From NCBI GenBank assembly GCA_003215175.1, contig QCKS01000003.1, positions 29,121-93,120 on the forward strand: 64,000 bases of DNA, given 5' to 3'. Under the pieces are notes generated by a model. That model worked only from the letters and a program-made list of their open reading frames with translations, had not been told where the DNA came from and did not search any database. Shown piece after piece: positions 1-9,795 of the stretch (position 1 is the stretch's first letter; each line of letters begins with the position of its first letter). Made by a program: the position numbers and the translations under genes. This DNA is from Acidimicrobiales bacterium AG-410-I20 (lineage in GTDB: Bacteria > Actinomycetota > Acidimicrobiia > Acidimicrobiales > MedAcidi-G1).

Positions 1-2
1 AG

Positions 3-929
3 AATGCGGGCAGGACTCTCGTAATACTAGGCCCTTCTATGCAAAGGAATGTAACCCTTGCCCGTGAACTTGGATTATTAAAGATCTCTGATCGAATGAT
101 TTCATCACCTGAAGATATTGAAACATTAGATCATAAGAAAATCTGCATAGTCTGCACTGGATCTCAAGGAGAGCAAAGAGCAGCACTAGCACAGTTAGCG
201 GATAATACACACCGACAAGTCACAATTGGGGAAGACGACACAGTTGTCTTTTCTTCTCATCCGATTCCCGGCAATGAAGCAGCTGTTTCAAAGTTGCATA
301 ACGACCTTGCATTACTAGGGGCGCAAATAGTACATAGCGGCCAGTTTGAGGTACACACAAGTGGCCATGGGAAAAGAGAAGAATTAATTGAATTACATCA
401 ATCTGTGGGAGCAGAGTTTTTCATACCTGTACACGGAGAATATACACATCTTCTCGACCATCATAAGTTAGCAATTGAGAACGGAACTGATGAAAAAAAC
501 GTAATGCTCTGCACAGATGGTGACCAGGTGTGTCTAACAGAAGAGGGATTAGAAAAAATCCAAAGAGTGTCAGACCGAAAAGTGATGGTCGACCATCAAG
601 GCGAATGTGTCAGCGAGGAACTACTCAAAGAAAGAGTAAGTCTTATCGGAGACGGATTTGTTTTTGTTCGAGTAGTTATAGACAGAGAGTCAGGCACTTT
701 ATTTCAAGACCCCGTAGTTGAATCACGCGGATGGGTAGAGCCAGAGGACAGAGAAACTTGGACAAAAGAAGTTTCCAAAGCAGTGGTTTCCGCTGTTCAA
801 ACTTCTCTAGCTGGTGGTGAAAGGGATTTGAGCCAGATAAGTCGTCAAGTGCGTAGGGCAACAGGCCAACTGGTATCAGAGCGCACAGGTCGCCGCCCTG
901 TATTGATTCCAGTAGTAGAAGAGCCTTAA
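3..929 (+). CDS. rnj: Ribonuclease J, C-terminal part (5' truncated by window edge)
   Basis: The frame is open from base 3 with no stop, so the gene starts upstream of the window; the ATG at 39 is internal. The visible 308 residues are the C-terminal half of an RNase J: a GPSMQRN segment at visible residues 10-16 (family GRSM-N motif), a TSGHG motif near 120 and IPVHGEY near 141-147, both part of the metallo-beta-lactamase/beta-CASP active site, then the C-terminal domain. RNase J is a cytoplasmic 5'-3' exonuclease and endonuclease for RNA maturation and decay. ftsK follows 51 bases downstream. Identity is firm; the N-terminal HxHxDH site lies outside the window. Confidence 0.93.
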   Translation, partial: NAGRTLVILGPSMQRNVTLARELGLLKISDRMISSPEDIETLDHKKICIVCTGSQGEQRAALAQLADNTHRQVTIGEDDTVVFSSHPIPGNEAAVSKLHNDLALLGAQIVHSGQFEVHTSGHGKREELIELHQSVGAEFFIPVHGEYTHLLDHHKLAIENGTDEKNVMLCTDGDQVCLTEEGLEKIQRVSDRKVMVDHQGECVSEELLKERVSLIGDGFVFVRVVIDRESGTLFQDPVVESRGWVEPEDRETWTKEVSKAVVSAVQTSLAGGERDLSQISRQVRRATGQLVSERTGRRPVLIPVVEEP

Positions 930-980
930 ATCCCTAAGAGACCCTATTTTGTCGCTCTTAAGTGGTAATTTTAGTCTGTT

Positions 981-3362
981 GTGAACAAACCATCGAAACA
1001 AAACGAATCTTCAGAATCAGGACCCAAACCGAAATCTCGTTCGGTTAAGAGTTCCATATCTGACAACGCCTCAAAAGAAAAGAGATTGCGTCGCCTTTTT
1101 CAGTCAGCATTTGAAGGTTGGGGAGACGAAATTACAGGTTGGCTTCTCGTTCTCGGAGGGCTCCTCGGAGCTCTGTCTATTTATTTTGATCGCGCAGGCG
1201 TGGTAGGGCAAGTTCTAGACGATGCAATCGGCTGGACAGTCGGTCTTATAAAATTTGCTTTACCTATTGCAATGGGGATGCTTGGGATATTCATGTTTCG
1301 AGAGAAACGCGAACAAGTCGATCTTTCTAAACGCATACCTGTAGGCGCCACGTTTTCACTTGCAAGTTTTACTGGTCTGCTTCATATCGTCCGAGGAAGG
1401 CCTGGGCTAGGTGATGGCGCAGATGAACTTGGTACCGCTGGTGGCCTTCTCGGCCATCTAACAGGAGGAAGCCTTGACTCATGGCTAGGAGTCTGGGCAG
1501 CCACACTTATTCTTATTGTTGTAGGTTTCATAGGTTTAGGTGTAACAACTCAAACCACTGCGAATCAAGCAATAAAAGCAATCATCGGGATTCTTCGCCC
1601 CATAGGGCGTGTATTACGTCAAGCATTAACGGATTTGTTTACCCCTCCTGATGACGCCTTACCTGTACCTAGGCCTGAACCGGAGCCTGAACCAGAGCCC
1701 ACTCCACAGCCTCCACAAGAAATACAAGCGGCGGCACCACCAAAGAAGAGAAAGCGCAAAAGCAAACCGGCTCCAGACGGAAGTGAACAGCTTATTATCG
1801 AATTAGGGCCTGCAATTGCAGACTCAAAGTGGAGACTGCCCTCAACCAAGATTTTGTCAAGAAGTGAGACTCATGATGTGGATGCGAAATTAGTCGAAGC
1901 TCGAGGGTTGCGTCTCCAGGAAGCACTCGCTGCTCACGGAGTTGAAACACGACTGTCTGATATGACAGTAGGACCTACAGTCACTCGCTATGCATTGCAG
2001 TTAGGGGAAGGAGTGAAGGTCGCAAGAATTACTAGCCTCCATAAAGACATCGCTTATGCTTTGGCTGCAGCAGATGTTCGTATTCTTGCTCCTATACCCG
2101 GACAACAAGCAATTGGTATAGAGGTTCCAAATGATGATCGCGAGGTCGTGGCTTTAGGGGACATCCTCACTTCTGGGGAGGCAACAAAAGCTAGTCATCC
2201 GCTTGAGGTGGGGATAGGTCGAGACATCAATGGCAAATCAGTGATGTTGAATCTTGCGACAATGCCACATCTTCTCATAGCTGGTGCTACCGGAGCAGGA
2301 AAATCCTCATGCATAAACTCTCTAGTCACTTCAGTACTTATGCGTTCTACTCCAGACCAGGTCAAACTAATTCTCATAGACCCCAAACGAGTAGAAATGG
2401 GACAATATGAAGGAGTTCCACATCTCCTAACAGCTCCAGTAACTGATCCAAGAAAAGCCGCTAATGCTCTGAATTGGGCGGTAAAAGAAATGGAGCGACG
2501 TTATGACTTATTATCAAGCTGTGGCTTCAGGGACATAACAGGATATAACGCTGCATTTGCTCGCGGCGATTTACAAGCCCCACTTGGAGTCATGGACGGT
2601 GATGAGCCTCTACAGTACAAACATCTTCCCTTTGTTCTAGTCGTCGTAGACGAACTTGCGGACTTAATGATGGTGGCCGCAAGAGATGTAGAAGACTCAA
2701 TTTGCCGACTTGCGCAGATGGCTCGAGCAGTAGGCATCCACTTAGTGGTCGCTACACAGCGTCCATCAGTGAACATCATCACTGGAGTTATAAAGGCCAA
2801 TATTCCAGCTCGCCTTGCTTTTGCTGTTTCAAGTCTTGCTGACAGCAGGGTGATACTTGATCAGCCAGGAGCTGAACGGCTTGTTGGAAAAGGCGACATG
2901 CTGCTGTTAGGTCCGAGTTCAAGTACACCGCAAAGAATACAAGGCGCATGGGTTGACGAAGAAGAAGTACGTCAAATAGTGGCTTCTTGGGTTAAACAAG
3001 TCGAAGCACAAGGCGAAACAGAAGAAATAGGCGTCGAAGATGTGACTGCAGAACAGGCCAAGTCACCTTCTTCGTTGACTCCGTTGGGGGAGGAGATAAC
3101 AGATTCGATTACTGCAGACCCGACACCTACGGCGGGCAGTGATGACGAACTATATGAGCAAGCTCGACGACTAGTTGTTGAAAGCCAGTTAGGTTCAACC
3201 TCTATGCTTCAGCGGAAACTTCGAGTTGGTTTTGCTCGCGCAGGAAGATTGATGGATCTTCTTGAAGAGTCAGGAATTGTAGGGCCTTCAACAGGTTCAA
3301 AAGCTCGAGAAGTTCTGATTACATCAGAAGAGCTCGACAATCTTCAAGAACAAGGCCTTTGA
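981..3362 (+). CDS. ftsK: DNA translocase FtsK/SpoIIIE family
   Basis: The 793-residue protein begins with GTG. A charged N-terminus is followed by four hydrophobic segments (about 51-70, 83-106, 121-137 and 168-188), a Pro/Glu-rich linker (about 228-246), and the RecA-like motor with Walker A GATGAGKS near 434-441 and Walker B VVVDELAD near 553-560. A winged-helix gamma domain (about 721-785) would read polar chromosome sequences. FtsK pumps DNA at the septum to clear chromosomes during division. Length and architecture match short actinobacterial FtsK proteins. It sits between rnj and rimO in the same direction. Confidence 0.95.
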   Translation: MNKPSKQNESSESGPKPKSRSVKSSISDNASKEKRLRRLFQSAFEGWGDEITGWLLVLGGLLGALSIYFDRAGVVGQVLDDAIGWTVGLIKFALPIAMGMLGIFMFREKREQVDLSKRIPVGATFSLASFTGLLHIVRGRPGLGDGADELGTAGGLLGHLTGGSLDSWLGVWAATLILIVVGFIGLGVTTQTTANQAIKAIIGILRPIGRVLRQALTDLFTPPDDALPVPRPEPEPEPEPTPQPPQEIQAAAPPKKRKRKSKPAPDGSEQLIIELGPAIADSKWRLPSTKILSRSETHDVDAKLVEARGLRLQEALAAHGVETRLSDMTVGPTVTRYALQLGEGVKVARITSLHKDIAYALAAADVRILAPIPGQQAIGIEVPNDDREVVALGDILTSGEATKASHPLEVGIGRDINGKSVMLNLATMPHLLIAGATGAGKSSCINSLVTSVLMRSTPDQVKLILIDPKRVEMGQYEGVPHLLTAPVTDPRKAANALNWAVKEMERRYDLLSSCGFRDITGYNAAFARGDLQAPLGVMDGDEPLQYKHLPFVLVVVDELADLMMVAARDVEDSICRLAQMARAVGIHLVVATQRPSVNIITGVIKANIPARLAFAVSSLADSRVILDQPGAERLVGKGDMLLLGPSSSTPQRIQGAWVDEEEVRQIVASWVKQVEAQGETEEIGVEDVTAEQAKSPSSLTPLGEEITDSITADPTPTAGSDDELYEQARRLVVESQLGSTSMLQRKLRVGFARAGRLMDLLEESGIVGPSTGSKAREVLITSEELDNLQEQGL

Positions 3363-3380
3363 AGCTAAACCAACACCTTC

Positions 3381-3407
3381 CTTAGGGCCGATAGCCTAAG
3401 TATTTAT
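3381..3407 (+). terminator. Possible intrinsic terminator after ftsK
   Basis: CTTAGG at 3381-3386 pairs with CCTAAG at 3395-3400; one more pair forms if a G bulges out, leaving a loop of about 5 bases. The A/T-rich run TATTTAT follows. It lies 19 bases after the ftsK stop and 39 bases before rimO. The stem is short and not very GC-rich and the T tract is interrupted, so it may be weak or only slow the polymerase. Confidence 0.35.
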
Positions 3408-3438
3408 ATCTCCAATAAATCCACGGTTAAGGAAAATT

Positions 3439-4698
3439 ATGGATGACTCAACTTACCATTTGGTGACTTTAGGGTGCCCAAAGAATGAAGTGGATTCAGA
3501 CAAGATTTCTGGGCTTCTAGCACATGAAGGAATGAAGCCGACTGAACAAATTCAGAACGCCGACCTAATAGTTGTTAACACTTGTGCTTTTGTTGAAGAA
3601 GCTCGACAACAATCGATAGACACTATTTTGGAGTTGGCTGATTCCCGACGAGAGGGAGCGCGCCTAGTTGTTACTGGCTGTATGGCAGAACGCTATGGGA
3701 ATGAACTTTCAGAAGCATTACCTGAAGTAGATGGGATTGCAGGATTTGGCGTCCCAGTTACATTAAGCTCCCGTCCAAAAACATCAACCGAAGAAATTCC
3801 AGTCTTTGATCTGCTTAATCTTCCAAGACCAAAGGCAGAGAGACCATGGGCGTATGTGAAAATAGCGGAAGGATGCGACCGATCTTGTGGATTTTGCGCA
3901 ATCCCAACTTTCCGAGGACCCCAACGAAGCAGAAGCATTGACTCCATATTGAATGAAATAACTGAACTAAGTGTGCGCGAAGTGGTCCTAGTTGCACAAG
4001 ACCTTGCTTCATTTGGTAGAGATCAAGGAAAAGGGGAAAGAAACATAGTTCCTTTAGTGGAACAGGCAGCTCAACTTGTTGACAGGGTAAGGCTTCTTTA
4101 TCTGTATCCATCTGATCTGAACGAAAAACTCATCGATGCAGTTTTAGGAACTGGGGTGCCTTATTTTGATCTTTCACTCCAACATGTATCTCGTCCGCTT
4201 CTACGACGAATGCGTCGATGGGGCGATGGAGAGAGGTTCAGTCAACAGATAGACAGAATTAGAGAAAAGAACCCAGAAGCAGTATTCAGGTCCAATTTCA
4301 TTGTTGGTTACCCCGGGGAAACAGAGGAAGACCATGAATTATTATTAGAATTTTTAGATAAAGCCCAAATCGATTGGTGCGGGTTCTTCCCTTACTCGCC
4401 TGAACAGGGAACATACTCAGAGACTCTTTCTGACACAGTTGATACTCCAATTATCTTGGAACGTTTATCGGAACTGACAGAAATTCAGGACAGGATCACT
4501 GCACGAAATAGAGACAACTTGATAGGAAAGGAACTCGAAGTTCTAGTAGATGAAGTCGGAGTCGGAAGAAGTTGGAGGGAAGCTCCAGAGATCGACGGAA
4601 TTGTAAACATCTCAAGGGAGCTCCCAGTAGGGGAGATCGCTAGTGTTATTGTAAGTGGAGCAACCGGACCAGATCTGGAGACTCATGCAACTTTTTAA
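3439..4698 (+). CDS. rimO: Ribosomal protein S12 methylthiotransferase RimO
   Basis: This 419-residue radical-SAM methylthiotransferase modifies the conserved aspartate of ribosomal protein S12. The N-terminal MTTase domain has LGCPKNEVD with Cys13, NTC with Cys49 and TGC with Cys81, which would hold the auxiliary 4Fe-4S cluster. The radical-SAM motif is Cys146-x3-Cys150-x2-Cys153 in CDRSCGFC. The LGCPKNEVD signature separates RimO from MiaB, which is encoded separately at 8304. The stop overlaps the start of pgsA. The start is the ATG at 3439, preceded by AAGGAAA. Confidence 0.95.
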   Translation: MDDSTYHLVTLGCPKNEVDSDKISGLLAHEGMKPTEQIQNADLIVVNTCAFVEEARQQSIDTILELADSRREGARLVVTGCMAERYGNELSEALPEVDGIAGFGVPVTLSSRPKTSTEEIPVFDLLNLPRPKAERPWAYVKIAEGCDRSCGFCAIPTFRGPQRSRSIDSILNEITELSVREVVLVAQDLASFGRDQGKGERNIVPLVEQAAQLVDRVRLLYLYPSDLNEKLIDAVLGTGVPYFDLSLQHVSRPLLRRMRRWGDGERFSQQIDRIREKNPEAVFRSNFIVGYPGETEEDHELLLEFLDKAQIDWCGFFPYSPEQGTYSETLSDTVDTPIILERLSELTEIQDRITARNRDNLIGKELEVLVDEVGVGRSWREAPEIDGIVNISRELPVGEIASVIVSGATGPDLETHATF

Positions 4699-5257
4699 AC
4701 ACTTTGGAACGGTTGTAAGTCCGGCGAACCTTGTGACCTTATCGCGGTTAATTCTCTCCCCAGTTCTCTTCATGTATATCCTCGCAGCTGAAGATCAACG
4801 CGGCAGTTCTTGGTCAGCATTCTTATTGGGTGTAGCTCTAGCAGCTACAGATTACTTCGATGGAACGTTAGCTAGAAGACGAGGGACAGTGAGTAAATGG
4901 GGCGCATTTTTAGATCCCTTAGCGGACAAAGTGGTTGTAATCGGGGCTGCCACTTGTTTAGTCGCTGTAGATAGATATTGGTGGCTCCCGGTACTGCTAT
5001 TAGCGTTTAGAGAACTAGCTATAACCTTCTATCGGTTATGGTTCGCTAAACAAGGGTTATCGATTCCAGCTCGAAAGTCAGCAAAATGGAAAACAACAAT
5101 CCAAGGAGCAGCTTTGCTTCTAGCCGTTCTACCACCTCTAGAAGAGGCAGATTTACTGATAAGTATCGTTCTTTGGGTATCGGTCATTTTCACTCTTCAA
5201 ACCGGAATTCAGTACCTGCTAGATGGAACAAAAACTACTAGCGCTACAGGAGAATAG
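4685..5257 (+). CDS. pgsA: CDP-diacylglycerol-glycerol-3-phosphate 3-phosphatidyltransferase
   Basis: A polytopic membrane CDP-alcohol phosphatidyltransferase of 190 residues that makes phosphatidylglycerophosphate, the precursor of phosphatidylglycerol and cardiolipin. The family signature D-G-x2-A-R-x8-G-x3-D-x3-D is complete in DYFDGTLARRR and GAFLDPLADK. I chose ATG 4685 over the in-frame GTG at 4655: it is preceded by CTGGAG and gives the usual N-terminus, while the GTG lies deep inside rimO. The first 14 bases overlap the rimO end, so translation is probably coupled. Related phosphatidyltransferases share the signature, so the exact substrate is family-level inference. Confidence 0.88.
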   Translation: MQLFKHFGTVVSPANLVTLSRLILSPVLFMYILAAEDQRGSSWSAFLLGVALAATDYFDGTLARRRGTVSKWGAFLDPLADKVVVIGAATCLVAVDRYWWLPVLLLAFRELAITFYRLWFAKQGLSIPARKSAKWKTTIQGAALLLAVLPPLEEADLLISIVLWVSVIFTLQTGIQYLLDGTKTTSATGE

Positions 5258-5269
5258 GAATCTAATCGG

Positions 5270-6517
5270 ATGAGGTGTGAAGTAGTTGCGGTAGGAACTG
5301 AACTTTTACTCGGACAGATCGTAGATACGAATTCTAGTTGGATAGGTGAACAATTAGCTTTGGCTGGAATTGATTGCCTACGCCACACCGCTGTAGGAGA
5401 TAACCCTGACCGGATTCGAGCAGCCCTTCAAGAGTCGTTAGATAGGTCAGATGCTGTGATAGTAACTGGTGGTTTAGGGCCAACTCAGGATGATATAACC
5501 CGCGATGTTATTGCTGAGGTTATGGGCGTAGAAATGATCCGAGACCCCAACTTAGTTGAAGTTATTTCTTCTAAGTTCAAAGGCCGCGGAAGGCCAATGC
5601 CTGAGAATAATTTAAGACAAGCAGATTTACCTGAAGGCGCAACACCTATAAAAGAAATGCCTGGCACTGCCCCTGGGCTCATTTGCCCAGTAGGTGAAAA
5701 AGTAATTTACGCCGTACCAGGAGTCCCACTAGAGATGCGTCAAATGATAGAAGGGTCCATAATTCCCGATTTGGTGTCTCGATCTGGAGAAAAATCAGTA
5801 ATTAGATCGCGTGTTCTTCGGACCTGGGGACAGTCTGAATCAGGTCTTGCAGAAATGCTCGCTGAAGAGATTAAAAGGTTGGATGAAGTCGAAGGAACAA
5901 CTCTGGCTTTCCTCGCTAGTGGAATGGAGGGCCTTAAAGTAAGGATCACAGCGAAAGCTCCAACAGAACAAGATGCTGAGGCAGCATTAGACACTGAAGA
6001 ATCTCAAGTCCGCACAATCATTGGGCCACTCGTATTCGGAATTGATGATGAAAATATGGAGACGGTGGTTTTGGAGGAGCTTGTCTCCCAAGGGCTAACG
6101 CTTGCTACCGCAGAGTCCATGACTGGGGGATTAATTGCTACTCGATTGACCGAAGTCCCTGGCTCAAGTCGGGCTTTTCTGGGCTCAGTGGTGTCTTATG
6201 CAAATTCTGTTAAACAGGAGATACTTAAAGTCCCAGAAGGCCCAGTGATAAGCGAACAAGCCGTTTTGTCTATGGCTATTGGGGTTTGTGAAGCTCTTGG
6301 CGCAGATGTTTCAGTTGCGGTGACTGGAGTTGCTGGCCCAGACTCACAAGAAGGCCAAGAACCAGGGGTGGTTTGGATAGGAACTTGTGTGGACGGAGAA
6401 GCAAAAGCAGTAGAGGTACGTTTTCCGTATAACCGCACAATGGCCCGTCAACTTACCGTCATAACTGCATTAGATATATTGCGCCGAAGATTATTGGAGC
6501 GAGCGCTGAAAAACTAG
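5270..6517 (+). CDS. cinA: CinA family protein (MoCF domain plus nicotinamide-nucleotide amidase domain)
   Basis: The 415-residue two-domain protein has an N-terminal molybdopterin-binding-like (MoCF) domain at about 1-170, with VGTELLLGQ and TGGLGPTQDD, and a C-terminal PncC/CinA domain at about 255-410, with TAESMTGGL and a TGVAGP segment. The C-terminal domain of such proteins deamidates nicotinamide mononucleotide in pyridine nucleotide salvage, and the N-terminal domain can act as an ADP-ribose pyrophosphatase. It follows pgsA by 12 bases, and cinA near recA is a common bacterial arrangement. Its stop overlaps the stop of the convergent msrB by 4 bases. Confidence 0.92.
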   Translation: MRCEVVAVGTELLLGQIVDTNSSWIGEQLALAGIDCLRHTAVGDNPDRIRAALQESLDRSDAVIVTGGLGPTQDDITRDVIAEVMGVEMIRDPNLVEVISSKFKGRGRPMPENNLRQADLPEGATPIKEMPGTAPGLICPVGEKVIYAVPGVPLEMRQMIEGSIIPDLVSRSGEKSVIRSRVLRTWGQSESGLAEMLAEEIKRLDEVEGTTLAFLASGMEGLKVRITAKAPTEQDAEAALDTEESQVRTIIGPLVFGIDDENMETVVLEELVSQGLTLATAESMTGGLIATRLTEVPGSSRAFLGSVVSYANSVKQEILKVPEGPVISEQAVLSMAIGVCEALGADVSVAVTGVAGPDSQEGQEPGVVWIGTCVDGEAKAVEVRFPYNRTMARQLTVITALDILRRRLLERALKN

Positions 6518-6921
6518 TTTTCTTTGATTTCAAGATCAATGCATGCAGAGTTTATGCAGTACCGATCACCAGTTGGGGTTGGCCCATCAGGGAAAATATG
6601 ACCGAGATGAGCCCCGCAGTTAGCGCACAACGTTTCAGTACGAAACATGCCAAAACTATGATCAGAACGGAACTCGATTGTGTTTTCTTGGATAGGGGCA
6701 TCAAAACTTGGCCAACCACATCCTGAATCAAACTTGCTTTCGCTACTGAATAGGGGCTCGTTGCATACGATGCATCTATAGGTGCCATCGCGTGTCTCAT
6801 CCCAATAAATACCTGAAAATGGAGCTTCTGTATCAGCTTCTTGCGTGCACCTATATTGTTGATCTGTCAATCTTTCACGTAAAGATTCGCTATTTTCAAA
6901 TGGTTTTTCATTACTTTCCAC
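6514..6921 (-). CDS. msrB: Peptide-methionine (R)-S-oxide reductase
   Basis: This 135-residue MsrB reduces methionine-R-sulfoxide in oxidised proteins. Structural zinc ligands are visible as Cys50/Cys53 and Cys99/Cys102, the GCGWPSF motif at 67-73, and the catalytic Cys122 in RYCINS. Cys68 in GCGW is the likely recycling cysteine. No signal peptide is seen, so it is cytoplasmic. It is the only minus-strand gene in the first 16 kb and converges on cinA with a 4-base overlap. Its upstream region is shared with the divergent recA promoter. Confidence 0.95.
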   Translation of the reverse strand: MESNEKPFENSESLRERLTDQQYRCTQEADTEAPFSGIYWDETRDGTYRCIVCNEPLFSSESKFDSGCGWPSFDAPIQENTIEFRSDHSFGMFRTETLCANCGAHLGHIFPDGPTPTGDRYCINSACIDLEIKEN

Positions 6922-6978
6922 ACTGTTAATCTAGTAAAAAATAGTAGTTTTTGAAAAATATTCGGAAAATACTTGTAC

Positions 6979-6992
6979 CGAACACATGTTCG
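6979..6992. promoter_or_regulatory. LexA (SOS) box upstream of recA
   Basis: CGAACACATGTTCG is a dyad (CGAAC-4-GTTCG) that matches the Gram-positive/actinobacterial LexA consensus CGAACRNRYGTTYC at 13 of 14 positions. It lies 92 bases before the recA ATG, between a -35-like TTGTAC (6973-6978) and a -10-like TACAAT (6998-7003), where a bound repressor would block RNA polymerase. lexA itself is encoded at about 17 kb. Confidence 0.9.
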
Positions 6993-7084
6993 CAATTACA
7001 ATATTGTTATTAAGAGAAATGTCACACCCACTTCCTAGATTCTTAATTAACAGATATTAGGAATCGGACAAGATTGGAGTCCTT

Positions 7085-8194
7085 ATGACAAAGAAAAATA
7101 GCAAAGCAAATAAGACAGTTCCGGAAATTGGAGCAGACGCTGCTGAAAGAGGCAAAGCACTTGATATGGCACTCGGCCAAATTGAAAAACAATTTGGTGC
7201 CGGCGCTGTTATGAAAATGGGCGATAAATCCTCAATGGCTATAGAGACAGTTCCGACTGGAGCATTATCTCTTGATTTGGCTTTAGGAGTTGGTGGATTA
7301 CCTCGCGGAAGAGTAGTTGAAATTTACGGCCCAGAAGGTTCCGGTAAAACTACTTTGGCGACTCACGTAGTTGCAGAAGCTCAACGAAACGGTGGGGTTT
7401 GTGCCTATATCGATGCTGAGCATGCAATGGATCCCACTTATGCAAGAGCAATTGGGGTTGACGTCGATGAATTGCTTATTTCACAACCCGATACAGGGGA
7501 GCAAGCCCTAGAAATAGCAGACATGCTTGTTCGTTCAGGAGCACTTGATGTAATAGTTATTGACTCAGTTGCTGCTTTAACTCCGAAAGCCGAAATTGAA
7601 GGCGATATGGGTGATTCACATGTAGGCCTTCAGGCCCGTTTAATGTCGCAAGCTTTACGCAAACTTGCATCAAATCTGAATCGATCTCAAACAATATGTA
7701 TTTTTATAAACCAATTAAGAGAAAAAATTGGCGTGATGTTTGGATCTCCAGAAACAACTCCTGGAGGTAGAGCACTCAAATTCTATTCTTCAGTACGGCT
7801 TGATATTAGGCGTATTGAAGCCTTAAAAGATGGGCTAGACATTGTAGGAAATAGAACAAGAGTGAAAGTGGTCAAAAACAAAGTAGCTCCTCCTTTCCGT
7901 CAAGCAGAATTTGACATCATGTACGGACAAGGCATCAGCCGTGAAGGTTCCGTTATCGATCTAGGTGTAGACCTAGATATCGTCAAAAAATCTGGTGCTT
8001 GGTACACCTACGAAGGAGAGCAACTTGGTCAAGGTCGAGAGAATGCTAAAAAATTCCTCTTCGACAACCCTGAAGTGATGATGGAAATCACAGATCGTGT
8101 TTGGCGAGAAGTAGCTCCAGAAGCAGAAGAAGAAATTATTGCAACGGATGAATTTACTGAAGTAGATGATATCCCGATAAGCCTTGATGAATAA
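7085..8194 (+). CDS. recA: Recombinase A
   Basis: The 369-residue RecA forms the ATP-dependent strand-exchange filament and stimulates LexA self-cleavage. Walker A GPEGSGKT lies at 82-89, with [11 protein letters not shown] (Walker B), the L1/L2 region including [12 protein letters not shown] and [22 protein letters not shown], and an acidic C-terminal tail. No intein interrupts it. Regulation by LexA is shown by the box at 6979-6992. recX, which follows recA in many actinobacteria, is not here: the next gene is miaB, 109 bases on. Confidence 0.98.
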   Translation: MTKKNSKANKTVPEIGADAAERGKALDMALGQIEKQFGAGAVMKMGDKSSMAIETVPTGALSLDLALGVGGLPRGRVVEIYGPEGSGKTTLATHVVAEAQRNGGVCAYIDAEHAMDPTYARAIGVDVDELLISQPDTGEQALEIADMLVRSGALDVIVIDSVAALTPKAEIEGDMGDSHVGLQARLMSQALRKLASNLNRSQTICIFINQLREKIGVMFGSPETTPGGRALKFYSSVRLDIRRIEALKDGLDIVGNRTRVKVVKNKVAPPFRQAEFDIMYGQGISREGSVIDLGVDLDIVKKSGAWYTYEGEQLGQGRENAKKFLFDNPEVMMEITDRVWREVAPEAEEEIIATDEFTEVDDIPISLDE

Positions 8195-8303
8195 TCTGAT
8201 TGGTATACAAATCAAGATCTGAATTCTGTTCAAGTCACAAAGAAGTCACTTAAAGTCTACGTTTATTGGTGGTCACGTATCTTTGCCTGCGTAACCTAAA
8301 AGA

Positions 8304-9791
8304 ATGAGCGAAAACTCAGAATCATTACTTCCGCGAACATATGCCGTCCGAACCTATGGGTGTCAGATGAACGAGCATGATAGCGAACGTATAGCAGGAC
8401 TTCTAGAAGCGGATGGTTTAACGCTTGCTGACACAGAAGAAGAGGCTGATGTAATAGTTTTAAATACTTGCTGTATTCGAGAAAACGCTGACAACAAACT
8501 TTACGGAGCTTTAGGGAATCTAAAGACTCTAAAAGAACAACGTCCAAATATTCAGATAGCGGTGGCTGGATGCTTAGCTCAAAAAGACCGTGAAATTATT
8601 CAGGAAAGAGCTGGACATGTTGATGTAGTTTTTGGCACCCATAATGTTCATCGAGCAGTTGACTTGTTGGATGAAGCCCGTAAGAACGGTCCTGTCATAG
8701 AAATTCTTGAAGAAGTAGTACAAGAAGATGCCGATCTATTCCCGTCAGCGCTACCAACACGCAGAGAAGAAGAGCATACTGCTTGGGTTACCTTACAAAT
8801 TGGTTGCGATAATTCATGCGCTTTTTGCATAGTTCCTGCTGTGCGCGGTCCTGAAATTAGTCGGCCATTTGGACAATTGATTGATGAAGTAAAGGATTTG
8901 GCTTTTGATGGTGTCACAGAAGTCACTTTGCTGGGTCAAAATGTGAACTCTTATGGTCGAGACTTGACTATGAAATTACGCCAAGAAGCAGAAAAGCCAA
9001 CAGACCATCTCCTTGTAGGTGAATTATGGGCATCTGATTCAAATCGCCGTCCACGCCCTCTGTTCGCTGACTTACTTCGCGCTGTAGGAGAAGTTGAAGG
9101 CATAGAGCGCGTACGTTACACCAGCCCACACCCTAAAGATTTACGTCCAGAAACGATTGCTGCGATGGCAGAGGTTCCTGAAGTCTGTGAGCATCTACAT
9201 TTACCATTGCAGTCCGGTAGCGACCGCATACTTGCGAGTATGCATCGCGGATATACAGCCGAAAGGTATTTGGAGAAGTTGAATGAAGCGCGAGCCCAAA
9301 TTCCTGACTTAGCAGTAACTACCGACATAATTGTTGGTTTCCCAGGAGAAACCGAAGAAGATTTTGTACAAACGCTTGAACTTGCAGCTGAAGTTGGATT
9401 TGATTCTGCTTATACATTCATCTTTTCTCCTCGCCCAGGGACAGAAGCAGCAGAAATGACAGATCAATATGTTGATCATGAAATCTGCGTTGAACGCTAT
9501 GAGCGGCTTCGAAGAGTTATAAACCGGTCATCATCCTTGACTCACCGGAACAGAGTAGGGAAAGTTGAATCAGTCGTTATTGAAGGACCAGGGAAACGAT
9601 CACCAGATCAGGTAACTGGACGCACACGACAAAATAAACTCGTGCACTTAGAGTCCTCGAAAGATCTCACTGTTGGAACTTATGCAAAAGTCCAGATAAC
9701 AGATGCAGCTGGGCATTACTTAATGGGTGAACTAATTCAAGTTACAGCTCCGGCTAAACATCGACGCCGAATCCCCGTTGTTTCGGCCTAA
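8304..9791 (+). CDS. miaB: tRNA-2-methylthio-N6-dimethylallyladenosine synthase MiaB
   Basis: The 495-residue radical-SAM methylthiotransferase acts on i6A37 of tRNAs reading UNN codons. The N-terminal cluster cysteines are Cys20 (YGCQMNEHD), Cys56 (NTCCIREN) and Cys90 (AGCLAQ). The radical-SAM motif is Cys168-x3-Cys172-x2-Cys175 in CDNSCAFC, and a C-terminal TRAM domain ends the protein. TYGCQMN marks MiaB rather than RimO. miaA, which makes its substrate, follows directly and starts 4 bases past the miaB stop, so the two steps of one tRNA modification are adjacent. Confidence 0.95.
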   Translation: MSENSESLLPRTYAVRTYGCQMNEHDSERIAGLLEADGLTLADTEEEADVIVLNTCCIRENADNKLYGALGNLKTLKEQRPNIQIAVAGCLAQKDREIIQERAGHVDVVFGTHNVHRAVDLLDEARKNGPVIEILEEVVQEDADLFPSALPTRREEEHTAWVTLQIGCDNSCAFCIVPAVRGPEISRPFGQLIDEVKDLAFDGVTEVTLLGQNVNSYGRDLTMKLRQEAEKPTDHLLVGELWASDSNRRPRPLFADLLRAVGEVEGIERVRYTSPHPKDLRPETIAAMAEVPEVCEHLHLPLQSGSDRILASMHRGYTAERYLEKLNEARAQIPDLAVTTDIIVGFPGETEEDFVQTLELAAEVGFDSAYTFIFSPRPGTEAAEMTDQYVDHEICVERYERLRRVINRSSSLTHRNRVGKVESVVIEGPGKRSPDQVTGRTRQNKLVHLESSKDLTVGTYAKVQITDAAGHYLMGELIQVTAPAKHRRRIPVVSA

Positions 9792-9795
9792 CTCC

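Noticed and set aside
935..960. TAAGAG/CTCTTA inverted repeat between rnj and ftsK
   Set aside because: Only six weak pairs with a 14-base loop and no clean T run; not strong enough to call a terminator.
4655..4684. GTG start for pgsA at 4655
   Set aside because: It lies inside rimO with no ribosome site; ATG 4685 has CTGGAG before it and fits the family.
8194..8218. Imperfect palindrome GATTGGTATACAAATC after recA
   Set aside because: No T run follows and it matches no known operator; it may be chance in A/T-rich sequence.
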